From Rhizomucor pusillus (taxonomy: Eukaryota > Mucoromycota > Mucoromycetes > Mucorales > Lichtheimiaceae), in assembly GCA_900175165.2 (NCBI GenBank), contig FWWN02000587.1, forward strand, positions 62,001 through 126,000: DNA of 64,000 nucleotides, in the 5' to 3' direction. Under the pieces are notes generated by a model. It saw nothing but the letters and a program-made list of their open reading frames with translations, ran no database searches and was not told the DNA's origin. Of this stretch, positions 46,135-59,308 are shown piece after piece (positions within the stretch are counted from its first letter, which is position 1; each line of letters begins with the position of its first letter). A program made the translations under genes and the position numbers.

Positions 46135-49100
46135 ATGAGCAGAAGTCAAGAAGAAAGACCGAATGAATTCGGGCCACTCAACGATGCACCGTCGCCCATA
46201 TCGTCGCCTCCTTCGCATATTCGAGCCGAAGACTTACCGTCACGCTCCTACTACTCGTCGCATATCGGCCAGGATCCAAGTACGTATAAACACACACGCA
46301 TGTCAAGCTGCGACTGATGATTTATTCAATAATTGGAAAGATATAGGGGCTCAGTATTCAGCTTCATCCGAATCAATTCGTGCACAGTCCCTAAGGCTAG
46401 GGGGCTTGTACATGAAAGATGACATTACGGATTCGACCAAAAGGCATATCGATAGAGAGGAGGCACCGTATATCCATCCGCAAAAGTCATCGCCGAAAGC
46501 CAAAGCAGTATCTCCATCTAGCAATCTATCTTTGCTGCTGCAACGTAAGAATGACGTATCAACACAGCCGGAGAACGCCAGAGCAAACGAGGCCCAACCA
46601 CTTCTTGGGTCTCACCTCGAAGTGACGCGCACAACTTCTACGCAGTATCACTCTATTGCAAATTCGATATCCCCATTGGATTCACCGGCACCACGGAGAC
46701 AGAGCGAACAATTGGAGACTTTCTCGAGCACTTCAGCGGAGCGCTACGCTAAAGATGCAAGCCCTTGGACGCATGCGGCTGGAAGAGTCCGATCTTCAGT
46801 GTCAGCGTTATCCACTATAAGCAGACAGCCAACAGCGCTAGTGAAAAGGACACTAACCCGAATGATGTCCTCGATACCTGCTGTAATCCTCGGCGTATTG
46901 CTGAATTTGCTGGATGCAATCTCTTATGGTAAGACAAGGCATATCCAAGGGAGAGAGAAAATTCGTGCACCAATATCCATACCCTATGTATATAGGCATG
47001 ATTACATTTCCCTTGAACAATCCAATATTTGCGTCATTTGGACCCGACGGCATCTCCATGTTCTATGTCAGGTGTGTTTGGGTAACACAAAGATACGCTT
47101 TGACCAATCTGACATGGGGCGTTATCGTAGTTGCGTCGTTGCACAACTGGTGTATTCGTGCGGCGGTAGTGCCTTCGCTGGAGTTAATGGAAGGTACGTT
47201 CTTTTCTATCCTATTTGTCTGATCTTCTGACTCATTTGTTTTTATTTTGATGGCATCAGTATGATGATTGAAGGTCTGTTGCGAAAACGACCGTCTTAAC
47301 CTGTACTTATCTAAAGCTATTATTTTTTTTTCAAACTTTGCAGTTGTACCATTTCTTCATATCATGTGAGTACATACAGGTGAAGCAATGTCCAGAGTCA
47401 TTGATACTCACGCAAGTGACACAGGGCAGAGAAAATCGTGGATGCCGTAGGCAATGAAAATCAAGCAAAGATTGCGGCCTCGACAGTGGTTGCTTTTGCA
47501 CTTAGCAGCATTTTAACTGGCATAGCATTCTTTTTACTTGGAGCTCTTAATCTGGGAGCTCTGATGGGCTTTTTTCCACGGCATATTCTGGTGGGCACCA
47601 TAGGCGGTGTCGGTTGGTTTTTGATTGCCACAGGCATCGAAGTCTCAGGGCGCCTTGAAGAGAACCTTGCGTATACGTTACCGATGCTGAAAAAGCTCTT
47701 TCTGGATACCCACACTTTCGCTCTCTGGTCTTCAGCGCTCGGAGCCGCTTTGCTACTTCGTCTTATTCAGTATCGTTACACTAGTGCGCTTATTGTCCCT
47801 TCGTTCTTTATGCTGCTTCCCTGCGCTTTCTATCTGGTCGTTGTTGTTTTTGGACTGGATATCAATGAGGTGCGCGATTCTGGATGGATCTTTCCGTTGG
47901 TTGACAGCGACTTGCCATTCTGGCATTTTTACACGTATTATGACTTTACTCTCGTTGATTGGCGAGCTGTGGCACAGACAATTCCAGCGATGCTTGCGCT
48001 CACTTTCTTCGGTAGGTGATATATTGCAAAGTAAGCAGCTCGATGATGTGTTGACACAGTCCTTGCCTAGGTGTCCTTCATGTGCCGATAAATGTGCCTG
48101 CTCTTGGGGTTTCAACCAACAACGATAACATCGATACAAATCGAGAACTAATAGCACATGGCATATCCAACGCTGTTTCTGGTCTCTTGGGATCAGTGCA
48201 AAGTAAGTAAAATAACTTCCTTCAGAACCTTATCGTTGACTGGTATATTATTCGATAGATTATTTGGTTTATACCAACAGTCTGCTCTTTATTCGCTCCG
48301 GGGGTGATAGCCGGTTAGCGGGCGTAATGCTGGCTTGTGCAACAGCTGCGCTCTGGATGGTTGGACCGTGGATCGTTGGCTATATTCCCGTCATTGTCGT
48401 AGGAAGTCTTATTTTCCATCTCGGTCTGGATTTGCTCAAGGAAGCATTGATCGATACCTGGAGAAGCGTAAACCGCCTGGAATATATCACAATATGCGTA
48501 ATTATCGCATGTATGAGCGCTCTTGGATTCGTTGAAGGCATCTTGGTAGGCATAATTATGGCTTGCGTCTTCTTCGTGGTTCAGAATGCAAGAAACAACG
48601 ACACAATCCGTTCTACGCATACGGGCTCCGAGCTGCGATCGACTGTTCGACGTGTATTCCAACAACAAAAGTTCCTCAAGCAAGTCGGTCGACAAATACA
48701 AGTTATCCGTCTTCAGGGCTATCTCTTCTTTGGCACCGTAAATCAAGTCGAACGAGCAATCAGAGATATGCTTGATGAAAGAGCATGGGACCTCAGCCCA
48801 ATCCGGTTTCTGATACTTGATATGCAACTCGTTCAAGGCCTTGATTTTAGCGCTGCCGAAGCATTTGTTCGCATCCGGCGTCTACTTAATATGCGTGAAG
48901 TATACATGATCATATGCAATGTTGCACAGAAATCGGATGTCGTAAACGCACTCGTCAAGGCAGGAGTTTGGAACATAGAGAGCGAATGGCATGAATATAG
49001 CGACTTGAAATGTTTTGAGTTTCTCAATGATGCTCTCGAGTGGTGCGAAAATCGCCTGCTTCAATCGTATTTTGATCGCATCGCTCGTCGACATACATCC

Positions 49101-49841
49101 ACGACAGGTAAGCAGCTATATTCTATTGCCGTGACATTCTACTCATTTATTCGCAAATACAGGACCTATTAAATTGGATCAGGATGCTGATAGCAGCACA
49201 CATATTCATATTGACATGATTTCTAAGGCGTCGCCTAGGCATGAAATGCTTGTCAAAGCCGCTCAGCAAACAGTCCCATTCGGTAAGCACATATGTATTG
49301 ACTGTAAAATGATTTTTACCTTGCTGACAAGTGAGCGTTCTACATAGCCGAACGCAGAGATTCTATCTCGCACAAGAATTTTCTTCAACCTACACAGTTG
49401 CTTATGCAAGCTTTTGGCGACTTGTCGGACGAAGAGATACCTGTGGAGTTTTACCACAAGCTGGGTTCATATCTTGAATCGAAGCCCTATGCCCGAGGAG
49501 AAGTTGTGTGGAGGGAAGGAGATCCTTGCGACGGCCTTGTCGTTCTTGAGCAAGGCACGCTGCGTAGCTTGGTATCCGGCATCAAAGAAGAAGACGTGGT
49601 TGTGGAGACGATTCTACCAGGCACCGTCGTTGGAGAACTGGGGCTCTTCATTGGCAGCCGCCATCGTGCACGATCTCTCGTTGCTGAACAAGACTCTGTT
49701 CTTTGGATATTGACGCGCTCTTCATTCGAGAAGATGAAGCGTGAAAGCCCTGCAGTGGCGAATCAATTTATCCTTTTATCACTGCATTTCTCATCAGAAA
49801 GACTCGATATTATGACACGATACGCTTTCCAACTACATTAG
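46135..49841 (+). CDS. VSB1: Vsb1-type SLC26 transporter with STAS and cyclic-nucleotide-like domains
   Basis: Homologue of yeast Vsb1 (YGR125W), a vacuolar-membrane protein needed for storing basic amino acids. The Ser-rich N-terminus of about 230 residues is followed by the SulP core: [114 protein letters not shown] and [20 protein letters not shown]. Then a STAS domain ([39 protein letters not shown]) and a C-terminal cyclic-nucleotide-binding fold ([39 protein letters not shown]). The first intron starts at 46281; acceptors at about 46309 or 46342 both fit, and the second gives the more usual length. About 10 introns. Confidence 0.9.
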
Positions 49842-50001
49842 CACCACCTGTATTGCTACAGAGATACCAACCCTCCGTTACACTTTACTGCTTTCTTGTT
49901 GCAATAATACATATCAGTCAGACTGCATGATAAAAAATGGAAAAACTCTCCGTCCAGAAATGGACAGAAATTTTCATTTTTGACAGCGTTAGTGTATCGC
50001 A

Positions 50002-50861
50002 ATGAGACCAAAGACACTGAAAGCGTACAAACGCACTTTGCATTCCTATGGAATTACGTTTGGATTACATCCTCCTTATCAGATTATATGTAAGACAATA
50101 TAAGAGAAGCGTCAGTGTACAATTTTAACAGAATGTGATCTAGTGGACGCAGACTTCATTCAAGCAGCGATCGATCAAAAACTGTTTATCGCAGACGAGC
50201 TCCCAAAGGTTTTTCAGGACATGACTAAAGAGTGTAAGACCTAAACGCGACTTTGCTTTACATGTATCTAAAGCTTCCAATAGTTGTCACAGAGTGCACG
50301 GTTCAGGAACTTCGTCGAAAAGGGGACAAGGCATCAACAGCGGCGTTGGCAGCAAAGAAGTTTGAACGAAAACGATGTCCTCACACAGCGAATCCTATTG
50401 CTAGCTCGGAATGTCTAAGGCAGATAATTGGGGATGAGAACAAGTATAATTACTGTATTGCTAGTCAGAACCTCGAGTTACGAGAGAAATTGCGCCAAGT
50501 GCCTGGAGTACCGCTCCTGTACATTAAAGCACACATGGTTATCCTGGAGCAAATGTCATCCGCCACCAAGAAAAGAAAGGCAGAGGTATTGCGGGATGAT
50601 GTTAATTCACAGTTAGAATCTTGATACTGATAGTCGTTCCAGAAGGAGCAAGAAAAGCTGATTTCACCTAAAGAGCTGGAATTGCTCAAACAAGCTAAAC
50701 GAGCTTATGGACTTGATGATTCCGTCAAACAGCCTCCGAAGAAGAAGAAAAGAGCAAAGGGACCCAACCCTCTTAGTGTCAAGAAGAAAAAGAAAGTTCC
50801 ACCGCCTCCCCCAAAGAAGAAGAAGGCGGCCGCGCAATCCAACGAGAACAAACAGCAGTAG
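50002..50861 (+). CDS. UTP23: rRNA-processing PIN-like protein UTP23
   Basis: Small-subunit processome factor that helps release snR30 from pre-rRNA. Exons join as MRPKTLKAYKRTLHSYGITF, GLHPPYQIIL, DADFIQAAIDQKLF, ELPKVFQDMTKE, FVTECTVQELRRKGD, CPHTANPIASSECLRQIIG, NYCIASQNLELREKLRQVPG, VPLLYIKAHMVILEQMSS, then a Lys-rich tail with SPKELELLKQAKRAYGL and several KKKKK tracts. DADFIQAA, VTECTVQEL and ASQNLELREKLRQVPGVP are the family signature. Acceptors were chosen to keep the frame open; one acceptor of the first intron (near 50143) would create a stop, so the next one (near 50152) is used. The low-complexity basic tail is expected for a nucleolar protein. Length about 240 aa. Confidence 0.93.
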
Positions 50862-51865
50862 ACTTCACACACTTACCGCATCATACTCCATCACTGTTCA
50901 TTTACCAAAGCATTGATTCCAACTGATATTTATTGACATTGTATTGTAATTTCTATTAGCAGAGACCATTCATGAACAATGTATACTGGATTTGCAGGAG
51001 ACAAAGCCAGCCAAGCAATCTGCAAGAAGAATGAAGTGTAAAATGATAATTGATACCATCTTTGTAAAAATTACAATAGTTACTAAACGCCTTTGAAATC
51101 TGCGGAGATATCCATCATCATCGTACTCCTTCTTTATCAGTAATTCAGGACGATCAGCGTGTTTTTGCCAACAGCTATCCAAGAATAAGTCTGATACTGT
51201 AAATCCAACCAGCACTTGTTTGCAGTTACTGAAAGTTTAGTGGTATTGGAATAGCGTTGATGTAGATGTAGCGCTGATGTGAAGACTGCATATGTAAAAT
51301 GAAATTATGTGGAGAACGAAATGTGTATAACCCCTAAATGTATTCCAATAAATCTGGGACCCTGAATAAGACACATTTTGAGAGTTAAAGAACTTTATCT
51401 AGAAGATTGGCCTCCCGCAAATAACCATGTGACCTGCAAGCAGTCTTTACACAGCCATCTAGACATACACATCAAGGTATGTACTCATTAATACATGCAG
51501 AAGACTTATGTTTGAAAAGGTCACCTCGATGATAAAAGAAGGATAAATCTATTGACCAAAGATATTTGAAGAGTCGGCCGTCTTTGCAATACCTCTTTCA
51601 TATATAATACCAAGTATACAGAGCGTTTGTCTTCATCCATAGATCAATATTGTATCAATACGAGCAGCATTGCAAATATTCTCAGGATACGGTTACCAGG
51701 AAACGTACTATGTTTTGCTTTGAGATTTGCTCACTGTTCACAAAAGGCCTGATCTGATGCTTGTATTTGCAACAAGCGGCAAAAATTTTCGGAACGGATC
51801 TCGCGGGGGGAGAGCAAAGTTCTGTGTGAACCAGACAGCTTGTACTTTGCAAAGATCAGCGATCG
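50862..51865. other. Intergenic between UTP23 and DPH2
   Basis: About 1 kb of AT-rich sequence containing the UTP23 3' UTR and the DPH2 promoter. Only short ORFs with no family resemblance are present; no repeats or RNA genes recognised. Confidence 0.4.
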
Positions 51866-54040
51866 ATGACAACAGCAAACGGGCCTACCACCTTTGCCGA
51901 TGACGGACGAGCTGTCATTGAGCGCACTATTGAAACGACGAGCATTAAACACGAAAATATTGAACGTCTTTATGAGATCGATCGCACAGTGACTAGAATC
52001 CTCGAGGGAGGCTACTCAAAAATCGCTTTGCAATTTCCAGACGAGCTGTTGGCTGACTCTGCTACTGTTGCTACGCTTCTTCGGGAGAAAACTGGAAAGA
52101 ATATATACATCTTGGCAGATACGTCTTATGGCAGTTGCTGTGTGGACGAGGTGGCAGCTGAGCACGTTGATGCCGACCTTATTGTCCACTATGGTCGTTC
52201 TTGTCTAAGCCCGTAAGTCAGGAATGGCCAAAAGGGAAAAAAGGGGGCAGGGTAATTGACAGATATGCATTGAACGCGTGTATAGTACGTCGCGACTCCC
52301 TGTCCTCTACGTCTTTGGACAGCAAGATATGGATGTGTCTCATTGCATCCAAGAATTCGAAGCATTGTTTCCTGACAAGTCAACTCCTGTAATCATTATG
52401 TGCGATGTGGAATACTCATATGCAGTTGGTGAGTCGAGAAGAATTCAAGAATGTGAGGAGAATGTAGAACTAAAGTTGGATGCAGAAACTTTGACCAATA
52501 GATTGTCAGAAACCTACTCGCATATTATCCCTACAAAAATTCAGATTGAATCCGGTCTGCAGTCAACGCTAAATGACAGTGTCGCTTGCAAGCAAGCACC
52601 GCAAGCAGCAGCAGCAGCAGGAGGAGGAACAGATGAGAGGAGGAGAGGAGGACGACACTATGAGTTACCAGAAGATACATCCCTTGAATCTTGTTCTATA
52701 TTCTTCATTGGAACTGAGAGTTTAACTTTGACAAACATAATTATGGTTCACAACAAATGCCCGGTAAGTTAACAACAACAGGAGCGTAAAGCATCAGCAG
52801 ACAACAGCAAGTAGTTGTGACTGACAGGAGTACTTAAGATTTTCACTTATGACCCGAGATCCAAGATTGCACGGAAAGAGACCTTACAAGTGAACCGAAT
52901 GTTAATGAAGCGGTAAGGAGAAGAAGGAATTCTGAGAACGATACAGCGATCCATAATCGACCAATCGGATAGCTATTCACTAGTGCAAAAGGCAAAAGAT
53001 GCTGACACCATTGGCATTGTTGTCGGTACACTCGGCGTGGGTAAGCATTTGCCGGTGCAACATTGCACCATTCATGTCGGATGTTTCTAATCGAATCATC
53101 CCAGCCTCATACTTGGATATAATCAACCATCTCAAAAAGCTTATCAACTCCTCGGGTCGCAAGTCGTATACTTTTGTAATGGGGAAATTGAATGTAGCCA
53201 AAATGGCAAACTTTATGGAAGTAGACTGCTACGTTCTTGTAGCATGTCCTGAAAATAGTTTGATTGACTCAAAGGTATGTCGTGCGAAAAAAGGAGGGTA
53301 GGATCTTTTGATTGACCTTTGACTTATGTCTTTGCAGGAGTTTTACCGCCCAATTGTCACCCCATTTGAGCTTGAGCTAGCGCTTGTCAGGTAAGGCCTC
53401 CTTATTCTCAAGTGGGCTTTGCTAGTCCCCTTTTTTATAATGAAACGTGCACTAGATCCAAGGAGTGGACCGGTGATTACATTACCGACTTTTCAAAACT
53501 TCTACCTGCTTCGCGAACGGATGGTTTTACATATGACGAGGTAGGGGTGCGACCCAAGTCAGTATTACAACATCCAGGTTTTTTATTGAGACATTTCCCT
53601 AGGGCGTCCATGAGGATGGGTCCAGTGATGAGGAACCGCATTTTTCCCTGGTCACAGGGCAGTACAAATCAAAACCTTTCAAGAGGGCGGGTGTCAAAGA
53701 AGTTGGTATGGCGTCAAACTGAACTTTACGCATATCAGCCTTATTAATGTGCGAATAGGAGCAGGAGAAGTACTCACAAGCAAACTAACGGACCTCACGA
53801 TCAAAGACCAAAATATGAGCATATCGAGATTGCTAAACAGCACAGCAGGTGAGGGCGACGCTAAGACCAGGTTATAAGAAAACGACGGTTGAACATGCGT
53901 CAAATGGAAATGTAGGGATGCACCTGCAAAACCGATCTTTCAGGGGGTTGGAACAGAGGCTCGGTGAGGATGAGGCTGGAACTGTTCAGGAAGGCCGCTC
54001 GGGTATTGCAAGAGGATACCAGGATGAAAAGAATCTCTGA
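51866..54040 (+). CDS. DPH2: Diphthamide biosynthesis protein Dph2
   Basis: Partner of Dph1 in the first step of diphthamide synthesis, transfer of the 3-amino-3-carboxypropyl group of SAM to His of eEF2. Visible blocks: [77 protein letters not shown] (first cluster-ligand region), [69 protein letters not shown] (second), [28 protein letters not shown] and the tail [23 protein letters not shown] short Ala/Gly/Arg-rich insert (around 52597-52660) comes from a CAG/GAG-type repeat. Seven or so introns; full-length protein. Confidence 0.92.
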
Positions 54041-55121
54041 AAAGAAAACGTGCGATGATGCTATAGTGGCTGAAGACTTAATAGGTGAAATGAACGCAAC
54101 CCTTAGCACTCAAAAAAGAAAAAGATAGTTGACCGGCTCCTAAGGGGCGCGAACATTCTGGATATGACCAAAGGAAAGACACGAAAATATGCATCTACTC
54201 TGGTTCAGTCGAAGGTTGTCATGGTTGACAGTTCACTGCCTTGACTTGTTTGCATCTTTGTATACTATCAGTAATAAATTAATGAGGATGATGACAATAA
54301 AAGGAACGTATTGTCCGTGTATGCCGGGTGGATGTCTTGGGGTGTCATGACAAAGACAGAGCGCGCGCTTTGTGCAGCAGAAAGGAGGGAGGCCGGGCTA
54401 TGGCCAATGCACGCGCAAAATCGGTATGATAGTGCGGTATGCAGGGACACGGGATCACAGGACACGCAGGATATGAAAATTACACAGCGTTGCAACGAAA
54501 CCATCCTTGAGGGCAGGCCGTCTTCTCCGTGCGCTCGTGCGGCCGGATGAACAATGCAAAAGGAAGGAGAATTAGATCTGTATTAATTTCTTACAGAGTA
54601 TTGTCCCTTGCTCCCCGTGAATAAGCTCTTGATTTATCCATTTTCAGTGTCGTACTCTTTGGCCAGGTTCTACTGCGATAGCAACTGCAAAGAGGCTTAG
54701 GTTCTTGTCAAACTCGGCTTGGAGCGACAAAAGCGTACGAATCGCCGAATCGATGTACTCTATGCATGCCACAGTGGATACAAATATAGGTATTGAAACT
54801 ACATTGCAAAGTCAGAGCCCTCCTAAGTCGTCTCGCCTCCCTTCTCATCCTGACAGGGACGTCACAAATGAATCAAGGGTCCTTGCAACGTAGAAACACT
54901 TGGAAACTACAACGACAAGCAAGCATTCTCCATTGTATCATGTTGTTCCCTAGGACCCTGCTTAGTGTGAACAAAAAAGCTCACACTTGACCCCTTTTTC
55001 TCTGGAATTTCACTGCCACTTGGTTTCCTCCCTTTCATAGCCTTTCCTCTATATATAAGTGGAGCCAGTTTCAAATCAGACCCCACCAACATCAATCTGC
55101 ATCATTTCATCTTTCATTAAC
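54041..55121. promoter_or_regulatory. Long upstream region of the homeodomain gene
   Basis: About 1.1 kb with no gene seen. It carries the DPH2 3' UTR and the upstream control region of the homeodomain gene. A good TATA box (CTATATATAAG) sits at 55049-55059, about 63 bp before the ATG, followed by a CT/CA-rich leader. The length exceeds that of most intergenic gaps here, in keeping with a regulated gene. Confidence 0.55.
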
Positions 55122-56625
55122 ATGCAAGCATTCGAACAATCCTTCGCCATCAACTCTATGGAGTACTACGGTGCTCCTGCAGAGACCGACTCCAATTATT
55201 TTCTCGAGACTTTTCACCAATATCCTCACGGCGACTTCCGACCTACCTTTTACAACCCTTTCGAGATCAAGCATCGCCGACGGACTTCTCGCGCTCAACT
55301 CAAAGTTTTGGAAAAGTCGTTTTCGGAGAACCCAAAGCCAAATGCAACTGTACGCCGTATCCTTGCCCAAAAGCTTGACATGACCCCGCGTGGTGTACAG
55401 ATATGGTTCCAAAACCGAAGAGCAAAAGCAAAACTTCAACGACGAAAGGCATCCGCTGCCGCTGCAGCTGCCGAACAACAGCAACAACAACAGCAACCGC
55501 AGTCATCCGATATCCACGTAGCATCATCATCTGCATCCACATCTGCATCATCTGCATCCTCTTCTTCATCCTCTAACTCTACTTCTTCCTCTCCAGCATC
55601 TATCGATACTAACAACAACAACAACAACAACAACAACGTTAATTCCGTCAACTCCCATAATCACGCCGATAATGCATCTACTACAAGTGCAAATAACAGC
55701 AACAACAATAACTCTGAACAGCCTGTCCTCTTTTCTCAATTCTTTGCAAACGTTCAACCTCGTACTGATCAACAATCCGGAAAACCCGCTTTCACTACCT
55801 ATTTTCCTCCTACCGGAAACAACGCAAAGCAGCATGCTACTTCGCTTCCTTGGCAAAGTCAGGAACAAGATCAGGAGCAAATTCGATCAGCTGCAGCCGT
55901 CGCTACAGCCGCCGCTGCCGTTGCGGCTGCATCTTCGCCCTCTTGCTCTCTCGTGCTGTCCGAGCCATTCACCAGCACCGCTCCAGCTGACCAAAGAGGT
56001 GTTCCCAGCATCAGCTGGATGAACAGCCAGCCCGTCCATCCTCTTGCTCACATTGACGATACTGCGTTGGTCAAGGATGAAAGCAACCTATTTGCTACCG
56101 AACAGTTCCTGTCTCAACCATGGGCACCACCTTGCGATATCGTGAACGAGGTAAATGCATAGCTGCCCGTTATTCTCGTATCGAAACAAAATCGCTGACT
56201 CGCTCTTTTAGTGCAAACCTAGATGTCTCTCCGAAAGCGAATTGCAATACGGAAGCTCTAACATGACATGGAACTGCAATGACTTTAGACGTGCCTGGTC
56301 CCTTGATGCATCTGCCATGTGCTCCCCCTTGCCCGATCAATATTCCATGGATCTGTACGGTCTTCAAGGCATGCCCTTTGACTATCAATCCCCCATGCAG
56401 CAGCAGCAACAACCTCTCCAGCAACAAAAGCGACAAGAACAACAGCAGTTCTCCCCTCCATTAATCTCCTCCTGCTCCGCTTCTACAGTATCTGCTAATT
56501 CTGTCACTGGCTCCCCTATCTCGCTCGACGGATACTATGACCCATCTTCCTTTAATTATGGCCTTGACCAGCAACAGACATCGTGCTCCTCAACGGACGC
56601 CCTAATCGCATCGGCTCTCGCCTAA
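55122..56625 (+). CDS. Homeodomain transcription factor
   Basis: DNA-binding regulator with a homeodomain near residues 49-107: RRRTSRAQLKVLEKSFSEN, PKPNATVRRILAQKLDMT, then PRGVQIWFQNRRAKAKLQRR. Helix 3 keeps Trp, Phe, Asn and Arg of WFQNRR; the spacing is typical (60 aa), not TALE type. After the homeodomain come poly-Ala, poly-Gln, poly-Ser and nine Asn in a row, then a Ser/Gln/Pro-rich, probably activating, C-terminus. An intron near 56150-56211 joins DIVNE to CKPRCLSESELQ; without splicing the protein would stop at 56162. The C-terminal exon is rich in Gln and Ser with aromatic residues. About 480 aa. Yeast Pho2 is the nearest characterised type, but I see no evidence for the same role. 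Confidence 0.87.
55611..55637 (+). repeat. In-frame AAC codon repeat (poly-Asn)
   Basis: Nine consecutive AAC codons inside the homeodomain gene, encoding poly-Asn. Nearby CAA/CAG codons (55476-55496) encode poly-Gln. Such runs vary in length among strains of many fungi. Confidence 0.85.
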
Positions 56626-58134
56626 TCTACTTTATTTTTTTTCTCTTTATCATATTTACTACATACACACACACTGCATCGTACAGCCTTCCATGCAACT
56701 CGACGTTCATACAACATACACAATCTCATTACATTATTTTTTACAGCATCCTTAGGAAATTGTGTTTTTCTCCCACAGCATCTCTTTTCTATGATCTTTC
56801 CTACTCTTTTCGCCTGTATGCCTTTTTTCATGCACCTTCCCCATCCGTTACGGTTCCAAACATGCGTTTCTTCTCTTCCTTTTACCACTCAAATCTCTGT
56901 CTCTCTCTTCCTATGTTTCCAAGGAAATCAAGAGAACTCCTTTCAAACCATGGGGGAAATTATTTGTTTGTATCCTTCTTTTCTTCGCTTTTTTCCTTTC
57001 TGTAATTAGTTTCGTTGATTTTTTCCTTTTTGCAAAAACGGTACATAAAGTTTCTTAATTTCTTTATTTATCAATCTCAAAGAGTTGTCTAAATTGATTT
57101 CTATACGTACAAGACAAAATAAATGTTCCAAAATATCCTGACAAAGCAAAGTTGCTCAGGACGCTCTTAAACTATGTTTTCAATTAATGTGTTGAGTAAA
57201 CGGATGTCACTTTGGGAAGTATAACCAACCATCAACATCACCAAGGCGCAGTTGATTATGTATATGCACTTGGAGGATGTCCATCTATTATTTCACAAAA
57301 GTTACTAGAAAAAAGCATTCTCAAATGACATCTACATGCTGAGCTTCCCAGACCCGCAAGAAACACTGACAGACAAGAAGAAGCTCGTAAGGAGAGAACC
57401 GACTTCAGAAGAAACAAACGTAGATACAGCACCAGGTGGCCATCGTCAGACATAACCAGCAGAAGTATAAGGAAATATGTACTAAACGCAAAAACGCCAA
57501 CGGGAATGGTGGTACATGTCTTCTGTTTTGATCGCTGAATAACCATTCATCATTCTGGAAGACTTTGGTCACTCTATGCCTCTATTTCTATGCTGTTGAA
57601 AGTTCACTGCGATGATCCTATCTAGGAAATTGGATAGCGATTCCAAAGAGTAGATTTGATTCATTCGAATCTGCATATACCGTACATGCGTTCATGATCA
57701 ACAAATCCTAGTACCTTAAACCTATCTAAAGCGCTCAAAACATCTCTACATCCATAAAAAGTTTTCTAAATACTGCTTGCTTAATTAGTTCTGTTAAGTC
57801 GCCTCATCTAGCTGCAAACAGGATTCGAGTGCGCTGTTGACTTTCTCCCGCAGTAGCATCGAACGCTCGCTTGTTATTTTTATGGCAATTCCAAGATCTC
57901 TAATGATTTCATTTGCAACGTGTCGTTATGTAATCACCACTTCCTTTGTACGCTGATGTGCAAACCCCTCACTCCTCAGTCGGTGCCCCAGCGCTCATCC
58001 GTTGTCCTTTTCCGTGAAACGATACCGACTGGAAAATTTCGGTGGAAAAAAGAGATAACAAGTCGGTTGATATATTATAATGCCAAATGAAGAAAAGACG
58101 AGATTTATTGCAAGTAGGATGCTGTGTAATATTA
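56626..58134. other. Gene-poor interval after the homeodomain gene
   Basis: 1.5 kb between convergent stop codons. The first 350 bp are pyrimidine-rich (runs of T and CT), likely the 3' UTR of the homeodomain gene. The rest is AT-rich and holds no convincing ORF; small ORFs around 56583-57009 are shadows of the T-rich tract. Confidence 0.45.
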
Positions 58135-59308
58135 TTAAAATGTCCTTGACTTTCGCATCTGCGCATAACCTGCTGCATCTTCCGCACTTGACTGGGCTGT
58201 GTTGGATTTCTTGTACTTTTTCCGTCCTCCCATGCCATACTTTGCATCCTTTAATTGACGTTTCTTGCTCTTCTCGGGTTTCCCTGACTTTTGTGCTGAT
58301 TTTTTCTCCTTTGATGGTTTGCCGCTCGCCTTCTCCAATGCAATATCAAAATCATCGTTTACAGTGAGATCTCCGTTGTTGCCTTCTTTTCGCTCTACGT
58401 TGCCAACATTGAGTAACATAGCAGTATTTGAATAATATAGACTATGACTTACTTCTCTTCAGTTGCTTAATCTTTTCTAACGTTTCAGCCTTTTGCTTCT
58501 GTCGTTCACGCTCCTTTTCTAGTTGTAATTTCTTGCCAAACTTCTTGTTGTGTCGCTGTTTCTTTGCATCTTCAGATGCCTTGACGCGAGCAGCCTCGTT
58601 CATCAATCGTGTGCGGATCTTGGCCATATGCTCATCGCTCTTTATCATTTCTGCAAAGTAATCGTCTGGTCGTGTAAATGGTACACCAGCTTCCAACACT
58701 TTCTCGCGACCAATCTTGGCAGCTTCCAAAGCCTGCTGATAAAATGCAAGTTCTCGCTTCATGTCGTCGTTAGGATCTTCAACGCTGATAGGCTCGCTCG
58801 ATGTCACAGACATTGTTTCTATCCAGGGTAACTTTTTCAGTTTGAATTCCTCGAGTATCCGAAGCATCTTGTCTTTGTCATTTGCTTTCACTCGTTCTGG
58901 TTTTCGAGTTTCTTTGTTATCGGTATCCTGTTCGTCATCTTCATCGCCAGAATCTTCTTCGTCTTCGTCGTCTTCATCGTTCTCTTCTGCTTCGCTTTCT
59001 CCTTCTTCTTCTTCTTCCTCCACACCATTCTCGACTTGTTCATTTTCATCTTCATCCTCCTCATCGTCACTCTTGTTGTCTTCTTGATCGTGTAACTGCT
59101 TGAAGGCTGCTTCCAATTCTTCGAGTTCTTGCATTTCCTCCGCATTAAGATCTAGATCTTGCAGCGGAACGGCCTTAGGCACCTCGTCGTTGCTGTCAGC
59201 GATTTCGGTGGCATGCTTCTTGTCGGGCACCTTGCCCTCTGCTTTTAACTTGGCCGCACGCTTAGCCTCTCTCTTCAGTTTACTCTTAGAGGGTTTCTTG
59301 ATGCCCAT
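58135..59308 (-). CDS. EBP2: rRNA-processing protein EBP2
   Basis: Nucleolar factor for 27S pre-rRNA processing and early 60S assembly. The start MGIKKPSKSKLKREAKRAA is basic. A long Asp/Glu tract follows (about residues 75-130). The conserved domain has LKKLPWIETMSVT, DDMKRELAFYQQALEAAKIG, TRPDDYFAEMIKSDEHMAKI, RTRLMNEAARVKASEDAKKQ and NKKFGKKLQLEKERERQKQ. The second exon has NDDFDIALEKASG and a Lys-rich end with KDAKYGMGGRKKYKKSN. These are the Ebp2 hallmarks in order. One intron near 58385-58452. An upstream in-frame Met at 59419 is ignored because the family starts with the short basic segment. Confidence 0.94.

Noticed and set aside
55436..55880. Leu/Val-rich minus-strand ORFs within the homeodomain gene
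   Set aside because: Mirror of CAG/AAC/TCT codon repeats on the coding strand.
58761..59087. Ser-rich plus-strand ORF (108 codons)
   Set aside because: Complement of the Asp/Glu codon tract in EBP2, which reads as Ser on the other strand.
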